Source: Ixodes scapularis
Lineage: Eukaryota > Arthropoda > Arachnida > Ixodida > Ixodidae
DNA length: 64,000 nt
Assembly: GCF_016920785.2 (NCBI RefSeq)
Contig: NW_024609835.1
Coordinates: 23,155,108 to 23,219,107 of the forward strand
Reading direction: 5' to 3'
Every line of letters starts with the position of its first letter. Positions within the stretch are counted from its first letter, which is position 1. The notes under the pieces were generated by a model. The model saw only the letters and a program-made list of their open reading frames with translations, was not told the DNA's origin and did no database searches. A program made the translations under genes and the position numbers. Of the stretch, positions 57,234 through 64,000 are shown one piece after another.

Positions 57234-59261
57234 CAGTGATGACAGTAATGATATTACTATAATGAAATTACAGTAATTATATTACTTCTTGTGGTAATAT
57301 GTAATGTAAGGAATTACTTCTTTACGCTGGTAATTAGTAATGTAATGAATTACCTTTAGACAGCAATTTCGAGAAAATTACTCATTACTATTGAAATAAC
57401 TTTTGCCCCAAAATAGAAAGTTCGTTTGCGAGCTTTTAAAATAAAATCTTCCAGCCTTTCCAGTCTGTTGAAGAAGGAAGACCAGCCAAGCTGTACTATG
57501 GTGGGAATGAAGTAATGGCCGGCCGCAAGTCGGCAAGCCAGAGTGGAAAGGCTGGAGAGGTTACGCCATCTATGAACGACGGCGGCAACCAGACAACCGG
57601 TAAGCCGGTTGTCTGGTTGCCGCCGTCGCTCATAGATGGCGGTGGCTGTCCAGAGTTTCATGTCATCATTTGTTTGCTGACGGACACGGTACTCGGGAAA
57701 CTAGCCCTTAACAGCTCCGCTGTGAAAAGAGAATTATTTTGCATATTGAAATTTAGTGAAAGAGACATCGGAGCAAATAACCGACGGCCATCAGAGCGCA
57801 AAGCGTCGTACGAAGAAATCGACAGACGCACAAAGGCAGGCTGGAAAGGAGGAGCAAAGTTTACGTGTAAAGACATCGTTGGATGGCCACGGCTCACGAA
57901 CTCCAGGCAAAACAGATTCACGGCGTCACGTAATCACGACGATAGTACGCTTCGTTCACCCGTAAGCTGACAGTGCGATGGGAGTACGAGCTCACCAGAA
58001 CCAACCAACCCCTTTCCCTTGGTCACCTGACCCATCCCTTCCTCTGCGCGTGGGTATGAACGAAAGCGTGGTTACGTGGCGAAGGAGAGACTTGTGAATG
58101 TTCCAACGAGTACATAGCTTCCACCGCACTGTCAGCGTAGGGGTGAACAGCTCATAGGATACAAGGCGAAGGGCACATCACCATTGAGGTCAGCAGATTT
58201 TAAAAGCGGAGAGCATTTTAAAACCGGAGAGGACAAGGCAAACAGATCCCCAGCCTTCTTGCTTTTTCGTCAAGCAAGGTCACGCGGTAAGCTTCGACCA
58301 TTGGGAACAACGAACGACCGGAAGTAATAGTTAATCCCAAATGCTTCGTCAAGGCCCCAGAACGTTTCGTGCGTATCCTTGGCCTTTCTAAGTGAAGGTG
58401 CTTTTTGTAGTCGAAAAAGACGGGAATCCAGCAAAGCTGGTGCCGCTCGCGGTATGCATCGCTGCCTTTCCTTGGGAAGTTTATTCGGTAATAAAATTTC
58501 GAGCAGATATCGCCACCCGTTTGTTGGGAAAGCACACACTTTAGGAAGCTCGAGCCACCCCTTTCCTCAACTGGCGACACTTCTTTTTGCATATGCAGCC
58601 CCCTTGTACGACAACGCGCAACTTGGGTTCTTCGGGTGTTTAGGAACAATATTCCTTAAAAGAAATGATCGGGAATAGGTCAACTAGTGCTCTTAGGAGA
58701 ATAAGATATATTGCGTCTGAGGCGGAAGGAAAACGTTTCACCTGACGACTCCTTGTAAGCACTAGCTCTTATGGCCAACTTAACATACTGACAGGGACTA
58801 CAACTTCTAAATCAGGAAGACCGAAACATATCACCCTTTAACTAAGGATCTTCACCGTTCAGTGAACAGCGAAACCGGTGAGTCGACTTTCTTTGAGTCC
58901 CAACTAGAGAAGAAGCTATTCATGATGTTTAACACTTAAGTCGTGTGCGCCCGCAGAACGACCGTTCAGTATGGTTCACTTTGAGCCATATAAGGCTGTT
59001 GCGGTGCAAACAGGAAGATCTGAGTTTTGGTTCATACACTGTAAATAAAATGAATACGAATTACTGACTCAAGGTATTGAAAAGTAATATCAAAGTATTT
59101 ACTTTTGGAAAGTAATTGTAATGTCATTACTTTTGGTATGCGGTAATTTGTAATGTAATTAAATTACGTTTTCGCAGTTTAAAAAATAAATAGTAATGTA
59201 ATTTAATTACTTTTAAATTTAATTTAATTTAATTACATTTAAAGTAACTTTGCCATCTCTG
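57234..59261. mobile_element. hAT-type non-autonomous transposon, 2,028 bp, perfect 8-bp duplication
   Basis: GTAGCAAT flanks the element at 57226-57233 and 59262-59269. The ends are CAGTGATGACAGTAATG (left) and, inversely, CAGAGATGGCAAAGTTAC (right), in the CAGNGNTG style of hAT TIRs. Both sub-terminal zones (57245-57400 and 59050-59250) are packed with GTAATTA/AGTAAT motifs. Inside lies an 84-bp hairpin (57562-57645). Frames at 57515-57970 and 58218-58649 are open but show no hAT transposase or BED motif. Confidence 0.87.
57562..57645. repeat. near-perfect 84-bp hairpin
   Basis: Arms of about 40 bp (TTACGCCATCTATGAACGAC... to ACAACCGG, and inverse) surround a 4-base loop TAAG. Only a few mismatches are present. 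It lies within the hAT-type element and may be a nested MITE or an internal foldback. Confidence 0.88.
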
Positions 59262-60639
59262 GTAGCAATCTCTGCTCCGCAATAGGTTGTAGAAACAGTG
59301 AAGGGGAAGGCCTAATTTTTACCCTTGTTTCCGTGGGAGAAAAGAAAATGCACTCCCTGTCAGCAATAGAGGCCAGCGACGTCAAAATGCTTCTGCGCGA
59401 GCTGTGTGCCGAGAGAACTAATTTCACATGAAACATTCTCACTTTTGCTCGGAATACTTTAGAGCCGGGTGCTGCGAGTTGAGCATACTTCTGCAGCTGT
59501 AACTAAAGTCACTAGATAGCTGGAACAGCTTCAACACCGGCAAGCGCAGACTCAAGGCGGCTGTGACTACTACGACATCCGTCTTAATTAGGAGCCCTAA
59601 TAATATCGAAAAAAAATAGTGCACATTCTAGTATTATAGGCGACACTAGTCACATTGTTCCTAATAACAGCTTCAGTGATTTTTTTGTTTTCGTTTTGTT
59701 TCAGAAACATTATATTTGTTTTGGAAATCGTATCTAGCTCGGGGTACTCTCGGAGTTCCACTCATGCGGCCGATCTGTTGGAGACGTGAAGTCAAACGGC
59801 TAAACAAAGTTCATGTTTGAGCTTAGACATGACTTTCGACACACTGCTATTCGTGGCTGGTATTACAGAGTTTTGTGGAGCAGGTGTTGAGCTTCATTAA
59901 TATACGACAGAGCCGTTGCCTGGTTTGTCAAAGGGTTGGCATGCAATTATTTCTCACAGAAGAGGTAGTAAAAAAGTCTTTATTTTATTCTATTGCGGAG
60001 AAATGTTATATAGGGCTAAGAAGATTTTAAATCTATGAAAATAATATTGTCTATGAGGGGAGGCATGTAAATTTACCCCTGATGAAGGCTGTGCACAAGC
60101 AAATTTTAATTAAAAAAAGTCTTATATAGAATTACCCCCACCCCTCATATAGAATTACACGAGACGAATGTTTCAGAACAATGCATTCTGCTTTGACATA
60201 AAAAAAAATGAAAACCATCTGGACAAATAGTTTGAGGAGTAACTATGGTTAACTTATTTTGAATTAAACATTTTATGGTGCATTTCTGTTTTCTACGCAC
60301 TAGTGTTTTATGGGGACAAATACTCTTTAGTCTAAGATGAATAGTGTATTTGTGTATTTCATACGCCTTTCGTTGCAGCTTGATATTTGGTTTGGTGGTT
60401 GCGGGGTTCTTTTAATTTTATTTTAGCACAATCTTTATTAACAGTAACCTTCCATCTGGCCTACAGGAATGTAGTTCATTCGCTTCTATACATTTCAATG
60501 TTTAAAAAATCACAACCTACATCCGTTAGGTCACAGCTCAACACGCGCATGTTCAACGTTTTGGAAGGCGAGCAAAGTACATGCCACACGCACGAACGCT
60601 GAAAATGTCACCGACCAGAAGCGCTTGTCTGGAATGGTC

Positions 60640-60870
60640 TTCAGATATTTTGCTAACTTATTTAAGCACCAAAGGGCATATGCATGCTACATGCTGCATA
60701 CTACACGTGCTGGCGTCTACTACAGTAACATTTGACAAGAAAAACTAAAACAAATGGCACATTACTTAAGACAAGCGTGTGGGGTACCTGTACCTACACT
60801 CCGAACATTCTACGTGGTGCTTGGGTGAATTGTCAAAATATGTATTGCGTGACTCTTCGATCTTTCTTTG
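60640..60870 (+). repeat. dispersed repeat, copy 2 (no MITE)
   Basis: It aligns with 14300-14770 once the MITE there is removed. Landmarks are TTTAAGCACCAAAGGGCAT and GTACCTACACTCCGAACATT. It serves as the empty site for that MITE. Confidence 0.6.
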
Positions 60871-61509
60871 CCAGCGTAACTGCTGGCTTCTGATAGAAGA
60901 ACGGATTTGCTAGTTGTTTGTATCTCATCATAGCTCAGGAAGTAGGCCAAGGTCATACCTTGTGTAAATAGAGATTATCATCAACTTCATATAGCACAAA
61001 CGCCCCTGTTTTCTCGCTGTAAGAGCCATTCAATTATGCCTTTCGATTAGTTCGCTTAAACGATCGGCGGCGTTCCCCTTTAATAAGAAGGCTTTCCGAA
61101 CGAAGCCCTATAACGCTATTGCGTTCCACTCTTAAAGGTGAAGCTTAAGCGTTCCCCAAGTTTTATTTTACTGCGGTTCTTGAGGTAAAAATGGGAGCAG
61201 CAGTACTAAGGTGGTATATTTGAGTGCTCTAGCATACGAAACTAATTTACGCAATTTGTTTACAGTGCGTAAAATTTATTTAAGACAGTGGCTCTGTATT
61301 TCGTACACAGCCACTGCGACATAAGTTTAGGACAGTTGTGCCTGACGCAACTTTACAGGCCATTATTGTCCATAATACGAATAATTGGCTAGTACGATCA
61401 CCGAGTGAAAATAATGTTTAGCGATTCTCCGTAGTGTTAATGCAATGCAATTCACGGAGGGACGAGAACACCTAGGACTGGGATACCTCTCAACAAACCC
61501 GAACGTAAC

Positions 61510-61532
61510 TTTTTTTTTTTTTTTTTTTTTTT
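61510..61532. repeat. 23-base T run
   Basis: A homopolymer tract in the SLC16 intron, possibly the inverse of a retroposon tail. No element was recognised beside it. Confidence 0.9.
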
Positions 61533-61685
61533 ATGAGAAGGCAAAATGAGGTGAATATTTAAAAGAACCTGAGCGTGACCTCCTAAAAAGCCTTGTCGGC
61601 CCCCGGAAGCTTCGTGTTTTATTCCTCGTTAGCTTCCTTTTCATTTCTCTTTCTGCCTTCCATTTTCCCGCCAGAAGGCCCGCTG

Positions 61686-61728
61686 ACAGCGCGGATGCAT
61701 CCGCTGTCAGCGGATGCATCCGCGCTGT
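61686..61728. repeat. perfect 43-bp palindrome with 1-base centre
   Basis: Two 21-base arms (ACAGCGCGGATGCATCCGCTG and its inverse) flank a single T. No mismatches. It lies in the SLC16 intron. Confidence 0.93.
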
Positions 61729-62293
61729 TAAAAACAACGACAATTCCCTTTGCTATAAAATAGATTTAGTAAGTCCTGGCATCCGATTGCATGATCTACT
61801 ACCCCAGTGTAGAAGGCACAATATTCCCAAACGTTCAACTTCGATAGTCAGATCAATATTGTTTTCACTGTTAACTATGTCATTAAACAATCCAGAATAT
61901 CCAAAAATAAAATTCAAGGCTGTGTAAAACAAAACGAACACACATGTTCTTAAAACCCAGTCATGGGCGAATAAGAAAAAGAAAGAAAATTGTCGGACAA
62001 TCCGCGAGTTAAAACGTTTCTCACGAAGCAGTTCTCAAAACTGCCTTTTCCATACTACAACACACCCTTCATACTTCAAGCCTGGTTATGATATCCAGAG
62101 TGGCTCTAACTAATCCACATCCGTTGAGACTTTTGAGCATAGAGTATATTCGGAGTACGGTACATATTTCTGTTTTCTTTTTAAGTTAGTCTGACCGCGT
62201 TTTAAATTAAGGAAAGCTTCATCAACACAGCTACTTATCTGTTATACTGCTAACTGCGTGACAATACGAGCACCAAGAAACCGCAATATTTAC

Positions 62294-62419
62294 CTGCCAA
62301 TGGTGGTCCGATCATGCAAGCTGCTCCTCTGCACAAGCTGAGCAAGCCAAAGGAGTTGGTGAGATTGTCCAATCCGAACAGCTCGACCAGGATAATCGAG
62401 GTCAGCAATATATATGCGG
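62294..62419 (-). CDS. SLC16-family transporter, penultimate coding exon
   Basis: The acceptor is CTATTTGCAG (RC of 62420-62429) and the donor CAG|GTAAAT. Its 126 bp keep phase 1 on both sides. It encodes the end of TM10 and TM11: AAYILLTSIILVELFGLDNL, then TNSFGLLSLCRGAACMIGPP. The LTNxFGL and GPP(L/I)AG blocks are strongly conserved in SLC16. A longer frame at 62290-62538 in another phase is fortuitous. Confidence 0.93.
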
Positions 62420-63321
62420 CTGCAAATAGAACGGACGCAATGGTCAGGAACTCGGTGCATGGAATATCTCGAAAATTTCAGCAGATATGCATAAAATGTC
62501 AGAGTGCACAGCGCGCTGTTAAGAGAGAAAAAGGTCAATATAAATTACTGCTTCAACCCTAGAAAAGGGGTGCAGGTCACACGCCCGTCGACACGTTGGA
62601 TAATAGAAATAAAATACGGAGAAAATAACTTCACGAAATCATACATAATTTGCCGATGTTATCACGTGCAGCATTGTAGCCACGCAAGTTGTAGAGAAAA
62701 TCCCTTCTAGGCTATTAGACTTTTTTTTTCGTATTTAGTTAATAAAGGGATACTGAACCAAAATTTCTACCTCACAAAACAAGGCTGAACAGACAGGCGG
62801 GGCGCAGCAAAACCCCAAAACATCACTCATACAGCGATATCTCTAACGGATCGCAGTATTTTTAGAAAAGAAGTGCGCTATTGAATACGGCCGACGAGAA
62901 GTCACGTCACGATTATCATTCCCTCTTCTCCTCCCTACGTCCCGTCAAGCTTGTGAACCGAAGCAAAGAGGAGAGAATCAAGGCCGCTTCTCCTCATCCT
63001 CACATTTTCCAGGGGGACAATGACGTCATAGCCCTCGCTTGACTGCGCCCTTTTTTTCCAAAAGTACGACCATCCTTTAGAGATATCAATGCATGAGGGA
63101 TGTTTTGAAGTTCAAAGTATCCCGTTCAACGCTTCCGCGGCCTTATTTCGCGAAATCCTTACAGTATCCCTTTAAGGCATAGACAATTAAGCACGAAAAA
63201 TATACGTATTATGTAAAGAACCCAAGCTGTCGCTCGACATATATCTTGAACTGATGAGAAACCAAATCGCCTAAAATGATTTCTTTTTAATTTTTGTAAT
63301 CTTTCATTAAATACTACTTAC
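62420..63321 (-). other. SLC16 intron (902 bp) containing a MITE
   Basis: Bounded by GTAAGT (RC of 63316-63321) and TTTGCAG. About half is the MITE at 62741-63176. Confidence 0.88.
62741..63176. mobile_element. MITE, about 435 bp, in SLC16 intron
   Basis: AAAGGGATACTG at 62744-62755 is exactly inverted at 63162-63173, with similar flanks (TTAAT / CCTT). The same end motif occurs alone near 38078. The interior has a GC-rich TGACGTCA site (63022) and no coding frame. The class is uncertain. Confidence 0.72.
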
Positions 63322-64000
63322 CTACAATGCTTCCAAAGATCATGCAGGCAGCAACAGTCGCTGAGTATGTGTAGCAGAATGGCATCAGGAACACTGCGAC
63401 CCCGCTGAAGCAGAGCGACAAGTTGTTGAGCAGGAGGCAGTTGATCTGCGGGAGGTCCGAGAGCCATCCGAACAACAGACGGCCCATCATGTTGGTGATT
63501 CCGATGAGCGAGAGCAAGAAGGCGGCCTTGTCTTTGTCAATCCCCTTGAGCACGGCTGAGTCTGCGATGTACATGAAGGGGATGCAGAAGCCCATCATGC
63601 CGACGATGTTGGATACGCAAATGAGAGCAAACGCCGGATTCTTGAGCAGTTCCATGTCCAGCATCTCAGAGAGCGTGTCGGACATGCTGCCGGGAAGTCG
63701 GAGACACGGTGGACAAATGCTCACTCCGGGCTTCCCATCCGGGAGGTCCACACCACTGGCTGCTGGTACGTTGTCCGCCGGAATCGTAAGTACGCTGGCT
63801 ACGTAGGAGCGGACGTCGCCCTGGGACAGCCGATACTCTGGCAAGTTGATGACGCTGCCGCTGTAGAAGATGTCCTTGCGGTACATTGGCCTGGCGATGT
63901 CCTTCTTCTTTGATTTCTGCATCTGGCGCGGGCCGCCGGCGACAGTCTCCTGGGAGATCCGCTTCCAAACCTCTCCCGAAGTGGTGTACCGACTGTGCCT
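63322..64000 (-). CDS. SLC16-family (monocarboxylate transporter-like) protein, partial, exon open at window edge
   Basis: The frame is open from the edge (64000) to a consensus donor, ATTGTAG|GTAAGT. It encodes the cytoplasmic loop between TM6 and TM7, then TM7-TM10. Family blocks are RKDIFYSGSVINLPEYR, LLKNPAFALICVSNIVG (TM7), KAAFLLSLIGITNMMGRLLF then GWLSD (TM8), and LLLNNLSLCFSGVAV (TM9). In TM8 the Arg matching the substrate Arg of MCT1 is kept, while the paired Asp is Asn. With exons 62294-62419 and 55146-55378 the visible part is 345 residues, about the C-terminal half to two thirds. It is a plasma-membrane transporter of the major facilitator fold. The substrate is unknown. Confidence 0.95.

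Larger units (their letters stand above)
55379..62293 (-). other. large intron of the SLC16 gene (6,915 bp)
   Basis: Donor GTAAAT follows GCAG at 62294; acceptor CAG lies at 55379-55381. It holds an 18-G run (56185-56202), an E2F-like array (56640-56800), a hAT-type element (57234-59261), a dispersed repeat (60640-60870), a 23-T run (61510-61532) and a perfect palindrome (61686-61728). Parts 55400-56180, 59270-60630 and 60880-61500 show nothing else. Confidence 0.85.

Noticed and set aside
62290..62538. 82-codon minus frame and matching plus frame
   Set aside because: The real exon is 62294-62419 in a different phase, with splice sites and SLC16 conservation.

Overview
This is an animal nuclear genome window, most likely from a hard tick or another chelicerate. 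That is an inference from three things: spliced genes with long introns, a tRNA-headed SINE with a body of the kind I associate with tick genomes, and I-clade, CR1/L2-like and Tx1/L1-like LINEs. No rRNA gene, CRISPR array or operon-like gene block was seen.

Only one conventional host gene is clear. It is the 3' end of a minus-strand SLC16 (monocarboxylate-transporter family) gene, with three coding exons at 63322-64000 (open at the window edge), 62294-62419 and 55146-55378. Splice sites and phases agree and the joined reading covers TM7-TM12 and an acidic C-terminus. A second intact frame, at 1037-3049 (+), encodes a 670-residue protein that looks like a transposase-derived, DDE-type protein.

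The rest is dense, nested mobile-element sequence. 1-9 kb: DDE-like gene, AT-rich flank, an array of E2F/CRE-like palindromes, a dead Gypsy integrase and a tRNA-like minus-strand repeat. 9-15 kb: a foldback element, a TIR element carrying a SINE, one copy of a dispersed TIR repeat, and a MITE visible because a paralogous copy lacks it. 15-23 kb: a dead Tx1/L1-like LINE, a second SINE copy, a solo LTR inside a minisatellite with a 6-bp target duplication, and the second copy of the TIR repeat. 23-30 kb: a piggyBac-like fragment, a young 5'-truncated I-clade LINE with a 9-bp target duplication, a TIR element, and two older LINE fragments meeting head to head. 30-38 kb: hairpin MITEs, a probable small solo LTR, a hAT-type end, a CR1-like 3' end and a Harbinger-like MITE. 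38-43 kb: mostly featureless, with 26-base G and C runs. 43-52 kb: two inverted copies of a dispersed repeat flank a CR1/L2-like LINE that is itself interrupted by an AT-rich DNA element. 52-64 kb: a mariner-like MITE and the SLC16 gene, whose large intron holds a 2.0-kb hAT-type element with a perfect 8-bp target duplication and a second E2F/CRE-like array.

The target duplications and interrupted copies give a relative order of insertions at several places. All family names rest on motifs read by eye; no database search was run.
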